The position numbers and the translations under genes are program-made. From Gallionella sp. (lineage in GTDB: Bacteria; Pseudomonadota; Gammaproteobacteria; Burkholderiales; Gallionellaceae), in the NCBI GenBank assembly GCA_028707275.1, contig JAQTUP010000001.1, positions 62,001 to 126,000 of the forward strand: a DNA stretch of 64,000 nt, given 5' to 3'. The notes under the pieces were generated by a model. The model had not been told where the DNA came from. It saw nothing but the letters and a program-made list of their open reading frames with translations, and made no database searches. How positions within the stretch are numbered: position 1 is the stretch's first letter; every line of letters starts with the position of its first letter. Positions 25,632-34,690 of the stretch are shown here, in pieces.

Positions 25632-27475
25632 TTTTTACCGCCTTTCTCATTTGGCGTGTCTGTTACTGGTTCACGAAGAATCTTGGTCTCTACAACGACT
25701 GCGGTTGTCCGCTGAGAACGCCAAGATGCAACCACACGGTCATAACCTTCAGCGACCCGGCGTTTAGACCAAGCTTCAGTGACTTTTGGGTCAGTGCTCT
25801 GCGGTTGATGTGCTTCAGTTGGCATAGTAATTCTACAGCGAATTGGCAATCGCGCAGCTTCGCCAGTAATGATAGCCTCACCTGTTCTCAGTACCGGCAA
25901 TAACTCCATTAGGCCAGCGAGGTTGTCTGGGAGCGTACCCTTTACACGTGCTCTATCGGTTGGGTTGGTAAGCCTTAGAGCGATGATCGTCCCGCACTGA
26001 GATAGTACCGTTTCGTCGACCTCTGAGGGGCGCTGTGAAACCACCATCGCACCAATACCGTATTTTCGCCCCTCTTTTGCAATCCGCTTCACTACGTTTG
26101 CCGCTGTGCCGTCGCTGTCAGAGCTAAGGTAGCGATGAGCTTCTTCCATAACAACAAGCAACGGGCGTAATTTACCGCCTTCCGTTTTTTCTCGACTCCA
26201 GAATAACGCCTCATAGACTATGCGGAGGATAGATCCGATCAGCCTTACCAGAACACCGCTCGGCACCCCCGATAGATCAAGGATAGTTAATTGGCGATCA
26301 TGCCCCAGCCATCCTTCAAGGAGTTTGTCCAAGTCAGCATTAACATCACCATCTAGGTTCGGCTCCCAAGGTCCGGGGTGGAGGATAAAATCATAGCGGC
26401 GATCTAGCAAGCGTGAACGCAGAAGGTTTAACTGCCTCCTGATTCCTTTCGCGGCTTGATTGATGAAAGGGCCAGCAGTACCCATTGCGTGAGGTTTATA
26501 ACGTGGGGGGGTGAGCGTCTCTGGATCGCCAACCATTTCACGTGCTGGCTGGTCACGTTGTTGCCCTTCATAGGTGGTCGTCTCGAAGTCGATAAGGTCG
26601 TACCAAAGCTGCTTAAGGCTGAATGGAACTGGACTGTCAACGGTGAGCGAGTGCTGCTCAAGACCTGGAAGTGCGCTTTTCCGCAAGCGCGCCGCTTTCA
26701 TGTCCTGAATCTTATCAGTAAAAGCAATTTCTTGATTATCGCTAAGGCCGCCTGCAACAAAGTCAAGCAGCTCGTCCGCCTCAAGAGCCCAGTACGGAAC
26801 AAATAGCGGCTGCTCTCCAGGCTGAGGTGTTGCACTGAAGACCCGTGCGATGTCGCCAAGTGCAGAAGTGTATTCGCCGTGGATGTCGAGCAAGAGTATT
26901 CGAGCGCCAGGCGACCCACCAACTGCGACATTCGGTCGGACTATGGATCGCAAGAGGCTTGCAACAGTGGTTGATTTTCCAGAACCAGTGGAGCCGAGAA
27001 TTGCAGAGTGCCGTGTAACGAGCGCATCAAGTGAAAGGCGCACTTCAATATTTTCGGCGCTCGATAATGTTCCGATCAGTATCTGATCATCGCCGCCGTA
27101 GCCATATATACGACGAAGATCTGTCTCTGTGACGATATGGACTCTATCATTGATATTCGGATGTTGGCTAAGGCCACGCTCAAAACGGTTGCCTATAGCC
27201 TCGCCCGCTAGTTCCACCAGCATCCACCTGCCAGCATCTACATTGTCTGCGCTCAACATCTGCGGAGCGGCGGTGGCGCCAACTTCGCAGACTATGCCGT
27301 AAAGGTCTTGATAGCCTTGAGGGATACGTACGAAACTACCCACCTGCCCGACTCGGTATGTTTGCCCTTTGATGATTGCCAAGCCAGATGCAAGGGATTC
27401 GGCAAGCTTTACTCTGATTGAAGCCCCAGATACCGCACTGACATCACCAAGATAGGTTGGATCATTTTTGTTCAT
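25628..27475 (-). CDS. herA: HerA-type ATPase of a second SIR2-HerA system
   Basis: A 615-residue HerA/FtsK-like ATPase. The N-terminal 110 residues form a HAS-barrel-like domain; Walker A is GSTGSGKSTT near residue 163, Walker B is LLVVMEEAHRYL near 445, and VVSQRPSEVDETVLSQCGT follows. Four-base overlaps join it to SIR2 upstream and the KTSC gene downstream. The pair corresponds to the Nezha-type (SIR2-HerA) antiphage system. It differs in length and in most sequence from the HerA at 4.2-6.4 kb. Confidence 0.9.
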   Translation of the reverse strand: MNKNDPTYLGDVSAVSGASIRVKLAESLASGLAIIKGQTYRVGQVGSFVRIPQGYQDLYGIVCEVGATAAPQMLSADNVDAGRWMLVELAGEAIGNRFERGLSQHPNINDRVHIVTETDLRRIYGYGGDDQILIGTLSSAENIEVRLSLDALVTRHSAILGSTGSGKSTTVASLLRSIVRPNVAVGGSPGARILLLDIHGEYTSALGDIARVFSATPQPGEQPLFVPYWALEADELLDFVAGGLSDNQEIAFTDKIQDMKAARLRKSALPGLEQHSLTVDSPVPFSLKQLWYDLIDFETTTYEGQQRDQPAREMVGDPETLTPPRYKPHAMGTAGPFINQAAKGIRRQLNLLRSRLLDRRYDFILHPGPWEPNLDGDVNADLDKLLEGWLGHDRQLTILDLSGVPSGVLVRLIGSILRIVYEALFWSREKTEGGKLRPLLVVMEEAHRYLSSDSDGTAANVVKRIAKEGRKYGIGAMVVSQRPSEVDETVLSQCGTIIALRLTNPTDRARVKGTLPDNLAGLMELLPVLRTGEAIITGEAARLPIRCRITMPTEAHQPQSTDPKVTEAWSKRRVAEGYDRVVASWRSQRTTAVVVETKILREPVTDTPNEKGGKK

Positions 27476-28698
27476 AAATTGGTTTCCACTCTTGGAGCCT
27501 GTGTCACTAACGTTTCGGTAGTTGCTTCGATTGTTCGTTGGAGGTCGGTAGCCTGAGCCAAAGCGCAGAACCTAGCAAAGTGAGCAAAGTCGCCAAGCAG
27601 AAAAGACGGAGCCTCTGCTGTTTTTCTAGGGCCCCAAAAGCTTGCGCGGATATCCTCCCAATTTTTCGCCAATTCCCCTGGACGCCACTTCCCTGGTACG
27701 CCGTTAACGACGGCACCATCTGCCGCGTAAACAGTTAGATTTGGTCGGTCATAAGCCAATTGGCAGGCGGGCGTTTCTTCTTCCAGAGATTGATACTGGA
27801 AGGCGAACACAGCGGTGTTGGCATTCATGGTAAGGGCTTCATCCAAGACCGCACAAATGTGGGCATCACGGAAAGAGAAACCGGTAGCCAGCAGCAATGT
27901 GTCGGGCGTTAGTAAAAACCCCTTCAATCGCTCGAATAAGGCCGAATAGGGCTGCTTCTGTGTTAGGTCATATTTCAAATGGTCAGGGTAGACTAACTGG
28001 GTTGCATCTCTGCCTCGACCGCGCACGACAGCGCCATCTTCCAATGCCCAACCGATGGAACCGTGCAATTTCCAGAGCCGAGACCACCGTGCGGGGAGAT
28101 CATCGCCAGCAACAGTAGCAGGATCAAAAAATGGCGCACTACCACCGGAAAACCCATCGAAATAAGGTTTGCGCGCGCGCTCAAAAGCCTCTTCAAAAAG
28201 CAGGTCATAGTTGGTGGTGAATATCTCAACAGCATTAGTCCTCAAGGTGCCGCTCACCCAAGCAACAAGTTCCGTATAGGCACTACGCTCCTTCGGCAGG
28301 TAAATACCAACAACCTTGCCAATTTTTCCACAGATGACTTTACCTAGTTCGCCGTAAGCGGCGCCATCAAGTTCATTTACAGTTGTCTTGCCTAGTGCTT
28401 GTTCAAGAAGGCGGATACGCGATAGAATTTTTTCAATATTCGCATCTACACCAATATCCGCTTGAATAGCTTTTGCGGCTGTCGCTTGTTCACCTTCAAG
28501 GCTTGAAATCACGGTTCTCGTCAGTTCTTCAACGCCGGGTATGAGCGCCTTACCAGAATTGCTGAGCTTATTTTCGTCATCAACCCTGATGGCAAGAGGT
28601 GCACCAGCACCAACGAGCAGCCCTACACGTTTACGGCCTTGCGATAAAATTTGGCGCAAATCCGACATGAAACGATCTGGGTTATGAAAAGTATCCAA
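27472..28698 (-). CDS. SIR2-like protein of a second SIR2-HerA system
   Basis: A 408-residue SIR2-family NADase candidate. Motifs are VGLLVGAGAP near residue 25, EIFTTNYDLLFEEAF near 160 and RLWKLHGSIGWA near 211, then TGFSFRDAHI in the C-terminal part of the fold. The glycine turn lies much closer to the N-terminus than in the SIR2 protein at 6.4-7.8 kb, showing a different domain layout. First gene of a three-gene operon. Confidence 0.88.
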   Translation of the reverse strand: MDTFHNPDRFMSDLRQILSQGRKRVGLLVGAGAPLAIRVDDENKLSNSGKALIPGVEELTRTVISSLEGEQATAAKAIQADIGVDANIEKILSRIRLLEQALGKTTVNELDGAAYGELGKVICGKIGKVVGIYLPKERSAYTELVAWVSGTLRTNAVEIFTTNYDLLFEEAFERARKPYFDGFSGGSAPFFDPATVAGDDLPARWSRLWKLHGSIGWALEDGAVVRGRGRDATQLVYPDHLKYDLTQKQPYSALFERLKGFLLTPDTLLLATGFSFRDAHICAVLDEALTMNANTAVFAFQYQSLEEETPACQLAYDRPNLTVYAADGAVVNGVPGKWRPGELAKNWEDIRASFWGPRKTAEAPSFLLGDFAHFARFCALAQATDLQRTIEATTETLVTQAPRVETNL

Positions 28699-29019
28699 GC
28701 TGTCGCTCCAAGGGAAAAAGAGAATCGTAGTAAATTAATTGCCGATAGCAAGCCTACTCTGATTATCATTTATTTACACGCCAATATCTATTTGTAGCAC
28801 AAAGTGTCTGAAATTTATGGTAATTCGCGAATAACCAGCAAGTGCGTTGACGGTTCAAAATAGTCGAAAGCGGTCATTCCAGCAGTCTGCGACGGCAGCC
28901 TTTTCATAAGATCACCACAGTCAGCAAAGGCCGATTATCCAAATAGCTTGGAATATCCGAGTCAACTAGATGCTGGAACGTATGTTCATATTGGTCAATT
29001 GGCATGATATTTGTGGACC
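28699..29019. other. Intergenic region with a degenerate repeat copy
   Basis: The 321 bp between the SIR2 start and the Avs-like stop contain no gene. The part next to SIR2 is AT-rich and probably holds its promoter. At 28852-28922 lies a sequence related to one at 34257-34330, on the other side of the Avs-like gene. Confidence 0.5.
28852..28922 (+). repeat. Degenerate direct repeat, left of the Avs-like gene
   Basis: Begins ACGGTTCAAAATAGTCGAAA and ends CACAGTC. The copy at 34257-34330 aligns with roughly two-thirds identity in the same orientation. Confidence 0.5.
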
Positions 29020-32000
29020 CTAATGTTTGGTGGCGAGCATCGCCTCGAGGCGATGGGCCTGCGGGACTCCGACCTGCACTAGACGCGCGAGGACATCATC
29101 GATTTGGTGCCTTTGTGGATGAGAGGCCGAGCGGAGCGCGGTATCCATCCCCAAGACCTTTTCTAGCCATTTTGCCACGCGTGCACCAAGTCCGCTGTCT
29201 ACCCAAAGCTGAGTATTGTTTGGCTGTCGCTTAAGCCAACTGAGCGCGCTCGACAAGATGAACCTCAAGTGTGCTGGCCTTGGTGACACTTCAAGAAGGT
29301 TCATAGCCAAAATCCCGGAGAACGGGACCGGCCCCTCCTCGATCAACCGCTCCAGCTCTGAGAAGAACGGATCAACTTGGTCAATCCCTTTGGCGAGCAA
29401 ATAGCAGGAAGCCGCGCTGAACGAGTTATAGCTATTGAAGAACATCGCAGCGATCGCTGGGCCAATTCGCATCTCGACGGACAGTTCTGACTTATCGCGC
29501 TCACGCCGCCACCCGGCGGTCTGAATCAGGCGATCTGCGATCAGAGTGCGCAGATTGAGTGCTATGTTGAGTTCCAGCCCTAGCCTGTTGAAGTAGGCCC
29601 TGTCGATTGCGGGAACAAGTTCACTGACGATTTCGAAGAAGGACTCGTCGGGAACGGCTATAGCGCGCGCGACTTGGTCTACGACCTCATCAGGAGCCAT
29701 GCGCGTGAAAGCACTAGGCAGAAGCAAGAAGAAGATGCTGTTCCACTCGTTAGTCCGGCGATTGATCTCGGTATCTGGCTTGAGCCCGGCGCCGTTCGCT
29801 GCGGCAGTCCAGTCGGCGTAAGCGTTGACGAAGCTCACGACCCAAGCGAGGTCGACGTCATCGGACCCACCTATCAGTTGTCGAAGCCACAACGCCGCGC
29901 TCTGCGAACGGAGTTGCTCGCTCGGCCGAGCGTGTTCATCCCGTCGTGCAGTGGCATTGTCTCCACCAATCCTTAGATGCCGTCGGACCGAAATTGTCCG
30001 AGGTGGTATTTTAGGCCACGCCGGTTCCGACCCGATGCCGTTGAGCCAGGCCACCTCGGATCGAATCGCCGCCGCCACGCTCTCGCGATGCCGCGCTTGG
30101 GTGGCCTCCTTCTCGTCCTCTGGCGTGTCCCACTCATGTGTCGGCTGAACCTGGGCTACCAGTGCGCAGCGCAGCAGCGCTGGCACGAGACGCGGATTGA
30201 TTTCGCGAATGACCGTGAGGCCCGCGCCGAAGCCTTGAGCGGCATGCGGGTCATCGCGCCCAGCAAGCTCAAGCAGCGCGTCGCGATCATCTTGGCGACC
30301 GCGCCGACGCCACAGGTGTATGAGGCCGAACGCCGCGATCGCAACTGGATTGAAGCGGATGCCGTCACGCATCTGCGAGACCGTGATGTCATGCGTGCTG
30401 GCAAACGCCTGCACGAATATCTCCCGCGCCCAGTCCTCGTGCTGATCGAGCTGCACATCGGCGCCGTCGCGGACGAGGATCATCGCAGCAGAGACAATCG
30501 CGTTCGTTCGTGAGAGCAGAACGTCCTCCGCCGTGTCAGACGCAGTCGAGAAGCGCTGAGCATAAGCGACGGCGTGTTCCGCAAGTTCGGGACTAGACCT
30601 CGCGCTGTCCTCCAAAGCGTTCTGGATAGCCACATCGACGCCAAAATCAATCGTCTGCGCGCCGCGATTCGCCTGGAGCGCCTCAAGGTGCCTGGCCTCC
30701 TCCGGCGGCGGGGTATAAACACGGCCACCTTCGACGGACGGCCAGTTCGCAGGGTCGATCATGTTGAGGGCATGGCACGCCATGAACCTGGGATCGACGA
30801 AGGTATCGACCGGCTCGGACGGATCCAGTCGCACCGAGGATGCAGCTAACAAAGCATGAAGCGCGCTGCGATCTGCCGACTCGTCGAGGGCGAAACTCGC
30901 AAGCAGCCTTTCAAGCGAGTAACGGCGGGACGGCCTCTTCTTCAGGTCCGCAAGCCTGAGCGGCCCGGCCGGTTCCTTTGGCCCGATCGCACCCCAGCCA
31001 CCCAAGTCCATGTCCGGCATTCCGTCATGGATTTGGCGGGTTCGATCGAGCGACAGAAGCTTGGGCGAGCCGAGGAACGGGGTGGCAGCCGCCATCGTCT
31101 TTGGCCAGTGTGAAATCAGGACATCAACAGCGACGAGGATGAAGGCTGCGGACGAGCCCTCAGGGCCCAGAACGTCGGCGATGACCTGCTCAGGTGCATC
31201 GCCGCGTTCCATCCGCGTGTGTGCCCATGCCTCCAGCGCGAGCAGGCCGGACTCGACCGCGTAGCAGCCGTCAGCTTGGCGCGACCAGAAGTAGGAGCGC
31301 TCCCACGGGAAGAAGCGCGACCCGGTCGGAAATACGAGCGTAATGCCGTCGTCGCCTGGCTCCCGCCCATCGGTCCGAGCGCTGATTGAATGATCAACCA
31401 GCCGCTGGATGAGTCTTAGGCCATGCTCGGGCGCAGCGTTGAGTAGATCAAGGAAAGGCCCTTGCGCGGGTGAGCTCGGCAGGAAGTCGGTGTCGAGATG
31501 GGTGAACGCCTCATTTCTGGTCGTCCGCCTGCGCCCCCGGCCCTCCTCTGGGATCAGGCCGGCCAAGGTGAGCTCCACGAGCTCGGCTGGTGCCGCCCTC
31601 GCCAGCGAACCGCGAAATTTCATGACGTCGCGGATCGTGTAATCAGAATTTCGACGCCCGAGCAAACTGCGCAAATAGCTCTGAGCCCGCTCGGGCACGC
31701 GGGCGGCCATAAGAAAGAAGGCCAACCGGACGTCGGACGCCAGCTTCTGCAATTCATGATACTGGAACGCAGTCGCGAACCTCGGCTGAACTGCTGCGAG
31801 AGGATGATGGTCCTGAGCGTCTTCGATTTCCTCGAGCCAGTCTGCCAACGCGACTGCCATCTTTGGCGTGGTAGCGTCCGCAAAGAACATGGACGCGGCG
31901 AGGCTCTGGAATAGGTCAACAACATCGGGAAGGGTAAGGATCGGCAAGTTGGCTCGCCTTGCAAGCAACCAGTGCGCCAGCCTCGCCCAAGAGCCGTTGG

Positions 32001-34146
32001 TCGGTCCATAAATGCCGACAGGGATATCCTCTACATTCAATCCATGCTCGGAGAGGGTTTCGACGAGCGGTCGTGAATCGACCGCGAGCGTCGTGCGGAT
32101 CAGTTCCTGCAAAAGCGCCCCATCATTCTCCATCAGCAAGGTAGACGCACGGTCCAGAAGCGTGAAGACGAGCTCCGAGCGAAGGATAGCGAGAATCGAC
32201 CAGCGCCGCCACGTTGCGTGAGCTCCGTTGCGACTGACCCGGTTAAGATACTCGCCCCATGGTTGACCATCCTCGGACCGCTCCAGCGCAAAGCGGGCGC
32301 CGAGCTCGACGCCTCGTGCTAAAGAGGTGGGCGTCGCACGAGTGAGCGGAAGCAGATCGATTCTGTCCGGGGCGTCGTGCAGGCGCGCCGCCACTCCCCA
32401 CTCGCGCAAGACATCGTGACGAAACATGAGGCTATCGAGACCTAGTTCGCGCAGAGTTCCGCTTGCGATAAGCGCGTCCACTGCCGACGACTCCGTCCGA
32501 GTCTCCACACGGTTGCCGCCCGCAAGAATGGCATCGGAGAGATCGGCAAGGAGTCGCTTCCGTTCACGTCGATCCTCCTGCGGACCATCGGCCGTCGTCC
32601 ACCATCGTTCGAGCAGGTCCACCTCCGAGCGAAGCTGATCGGTCGGTCCCTGCACTTCGAGCAAACGCGACAGTCGGAAGAGGTTTCGTGCGACTGCACG
32701 GGCTGGATGGTCATCGGCCAGCAAGGCACTGAGGGTAGGGGCAGCGGCCTTGAGCTCCTCGATCTCCTCGGCCCCAAGCTCATCCATGACGACCGGACTA
32801 GCACGGCTGAGCTTCGCTATGGCCGCTGACGGCAACCAGTTTGGCTCGTCCTTGTCGAAGTCCGTCCGCGCAGTGACGATCACTTGGAAGGCTGGGACCG
32901 AGGACGCGGCCCGCACCAAGTCAGTGACTGTGGCGCGCTTACCGGGGTCATCGAAGAAATCGAGGCTGTCGACGAAGAGAACGGCGCCGCCGTCACTGGC
33001 GAGATCGGAGAGAAACGACTCAGCCCCGCCTTCGATCTGGAGTGTGGACTTAAAGGTGAGCCAGCCGCCTGGAATTGTCCGCTCCGGCGTAAGAATGATC
33101 GCGCGCCCTTCGGTGAGCACCTGTTCGACAAGTATCCCCAAGAGACCGGACTTGCCGACGCCAGGGCCGCCGAGGATTTCGATGTAGCGTCCGTGATCGC
33201 AGGCCTTCCGCACAGCATCGAGCTGGGCTGAACGAGCCAAGGCCACGCCCGCGATTGTCCGACGGAGATCGGCAGCTGCAAGGTAGGCGGCTTCGGCTAG
33301 GGTCTCGCGTAGTACCCGATTTCGACGCAAGCCGAGCAGCCGAAAACTGTCGACGCTGGCGATCTCATTCAGGAGCTTGCCTCGATCGAAGTCACCCCCC
33401 GTAGCGGCGCACCGGATTGCGGTCTCGGTGAGAACTTTCCAGAAGGCGCTGGCTCGCGTCGCATCGGCTGGCTCGAGCAGATTCCGCGCCCGTTCAAGCG
33501 CCAATTCTTCCGATTGTGAGCCAGGAGCGTCGTAGTCAAAGGTCAGGATCTGAAAGCGATGCAGGACCTGCCAGACGGTTTCGTCGTCGCTCGTACAGCC
33601 GGCGCCATGAAGATGGGTGCGCACCGTCTCGACAAACGTGCGCATGTCGTCATTGCCGACCCTCTTGTGGTTGAGGCGCCCGAAGAAGACCGACGCCGAG
33701 CTGATCTCCCGCGCCCAGCGCAGCACATCTTGATAGGGGCCGGTGATCTTGAAGGAGGTTCGCTCGGTCGCGACGGCAAACTGATGTCGCTCGTGGGTAA
33801 GGTCGAGCGTGTGGAAGGCTTGTGCGAGTTGTCCCACAACGTCCTTGAACACCGGGTCGCCGGGGGAAAAAGTGATCGTGCGCTTGACCTGCACTTCTAG
33901 CACGGCAGGTTCGCCGGCTCGCGTAAATCCGAGGACGATCACGTCGTCAAGGGGATGGCCCTCGCCAGCTCGCTGCAGTTCGACACGATCCATTAAGACG
34001 CCCGGCAGGCCCCGAGGATCAGCCTCCGCAAGCATCGTCAGCAGATAATGTGCAGCCACCTGCCCCTCAAAGAGAGCTCCCGCAGGGCCTCTGGACGATG
34101 GGCTGGTTCCGGTTTGCTCCGAAGTAGATTCGTTAGGTGTCATCAT
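29020..34146 (-). CDS. Avs-like STAND NTPase with N-terminal nuclease motif
   Basis: A 1708-residue protein. The N-terminus (GALFEGQVAAHYLLTMLAE, then LDDVIVLGF near residue 65 and AVLEVQVKRT near 84) has the D...ExQ-x-K pattern of a PD-(D/E)xK nuclease like those of Cap4 and Avs proteins. A STAND-type NTPase follows: Walker A GGPGVGKSGLL near 325, Walker B AVLFVDSLDFF near 392 and the sensor FQVIVTARTDFD. The remaining 1100 residues are helical and probably form the sensor that recognises a phage protein. Avs proteins cut DNA on sensing viral terminase or portal; the target here is unknown. The gene is clearly richer in G+C than its neighbours, suggesting separate acquisition. Confidence 0.82.
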   Translation of the reverse strand: MMTPNESTSEQTGTSPSSRGPAGALFEGQVAAHYLLTMLAEADPRGLPGVLMDRVELQRAGEGHPLDDVIVLGFTRAGEPAVLEVQVKRTITFSPGDPVFKDVVGQLAQAFHTLDLTHERHQFAVATERTSFKITGPYQDVLRWAREISSASVFFGRLNHKRVGNDDMRTFVETVRTHLHGAGCTSDDETVWQVLHRFQILTFDYDAPGSQSEELALERARNLLEPADATRASAFWKVLTETAIRCAATGGDFDRGKLLNEIASVDSFRLLGLRRNRVLRETLAEAAYLAAADLRRTIAGVALARSAQLDAVRKACDHGRYIEILGGPGVGKSGLLGILVEQVLTEGRAIILTPERTIPGGWLTFKSTLQIEGGAESFLSDLASDGGAVLFVDSLDFFDDPGKRATVTDLVRAASSVPAFQVIVTARTDFDKDEPNWLPSAAIAKLSRASPVVMDELGAEEIEELKAAAPTLSALLADDHPARAVARNLFRLSRLLEVQGPTDQLRSEVDLLERWWTTADGPQEDRRERKRLLADLSDAILAGGNRVETRTESSAVDALIASGTLRELGLDSLMFRHDVLREWGVAARLHDAPDRIDLLPLTRATPTSLARGVELGARFALERSEDGQPWGEYLNRVSRNGAHATWRRWSILAILRSELVFTLLDRASTLLMENDGALLQELIRTTLAVDSRPLVETLSEHGLNVEDIPVGIYGPTNGSWARLAHWLLARRANLPILTLPDVVDLFQSLAASMFFADATTPKMAVALADWLEEIEDAQDHHPLAAVQPRFATAFQYHELQKLASDVRLAFFLMAARVPERAQSYLRSLLGRRNSDYTIRDVMKFRGSLARAAPAELVELTLAGLIPEEGRGRRRTTRNEAFTHLDTDFLPSSPAQGPFLDLLNAAPEHGLRLIQRLVDHSISARTDGREPGDDGITLVFPTGSRFFPWERSYFWSRQADGCYAVESGLLALEAWAHTRMERGDAPEQVIADVLGPEGSSAAFILVAVDVLISHWPKTMAAATPFLGSPKLLSLDRTRQIHDGMPDMDLGGWGAIGPKEPAGPLRLADLKKRPSRRYSLERLLASFALDESADRSALHALLAASSVRLDPSEPVDTFVDPRFMACHALNMIDPANWPSVEGGRVYTPPPEEARHLEALQANRGAQTIDFGVDVAIQNALEDSARSSPELAEHAVAYAQRFSTASDTAEDVLLSRTNAIVSAAMILVRDGADVQLDQHEDWAREIFVQAFASTHDITVSQMRDGIRFNPVAIAAFGLIHLWRRRGRQDDRDALLELAGRDDPHAAQGFGAGLTVIREINPRLVPALLRCALVAQVQPTHEWDTPEDEKEATQARHRESVAAAIRSEVAWLNGIGSEPAWPKIPPRTISVRRHLRIGGDNATARRDEHARPSEQLRSQSAALWLRQLIGGSDDVDLAWVVSFVNAYADWTAAANGAGLKPDTEINRRTNEWNSIFFLLLPSAFTRMAPDEVVDQVARAIAVPDESFFEIVSELVPAIDRAYFNRLGLELNIALNLRTLIADRLIQTAGWRRERDKSELSVEMRIGPAIAAMFFNSYNSFSAASCYLLAKGIDQVDPFFSELERLIEEGPVPFSGILAMNLLEVSPRPAHLRFILSSALSWLKRQPNNTQLWVDSGLGARVAKWLEKVLGMDTALRSASHPQRHQIDDVLARLVQVGVPQAHRLEAMLATKH

Positions 34147-34690
34147 CCGTTATCTGGGGGTCGTAGCGCTCGGGCCATCTTCTTACCATTGTGCCCTAGA
34201 TGAGCCGGAGAAGTAATGATTGAGTGTGGAGGGGCTTGTGTGAACAATGGCCGAAAGTGACGGTTCGAATAGTTTGAAAGCGGACATACCCGCAGCGCGG
34301 ACCAACAGCGATTTCAGCAGACCGTCACAGTCCTCTATGGTTAAGGGTTGTCGGATGTCAGCCCCTCACGTGCAGCGCGGTCAGGCTGCAACAGACCGTT
34401 CCGGGCTGACGTCGGGCAACCGCTCCAAGGAAGAAACCGCGTGAGTTACTGATGCACTTTGATCAGCGTGCAGGCTATGGGGATTAGACGGTTTGTACTG
34501 CTAGTTGAATCGTCAGTCTGTCTGCTCAGTAATCTCAGCAGTTTGTTCCGACGCTCATTGACGAGCTGATTAGCCCGAATGTAGAGCTTGCATGCAGGTG
34601 TCGTTGAACCGTTATCGCGACACGACACAATGCGGCAGCTTGCCGGTCTGGACCGGCAACACGTTGTAAGGTCGTAAAACACCGTTGCAC
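34147..34690. other. Gene-free region between the Avs-like gene and the IS91-type element
   Basis: The first 110 bp are the probable promoter region of the Avs-like gene. A degenerate copy of the 28852-28922 repeat is at 34257-34330. The segment from about 34440 to 34690 belongs to the 3' end of the IS91-type element. An 82-codon reverse frame there has no recognisable features. Confidence 0.5.
34257..34330 (+). repeat. Degenerate direct repeat, right of the Avs-like gene
   Basis: Begins ACGGTTCGAATAGTTTGAAA and ends CACAGTC; same orientation as the copy at 28852-28922. The two flank the 5.1-kb Avs-like gene. Confidence 0.5.
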
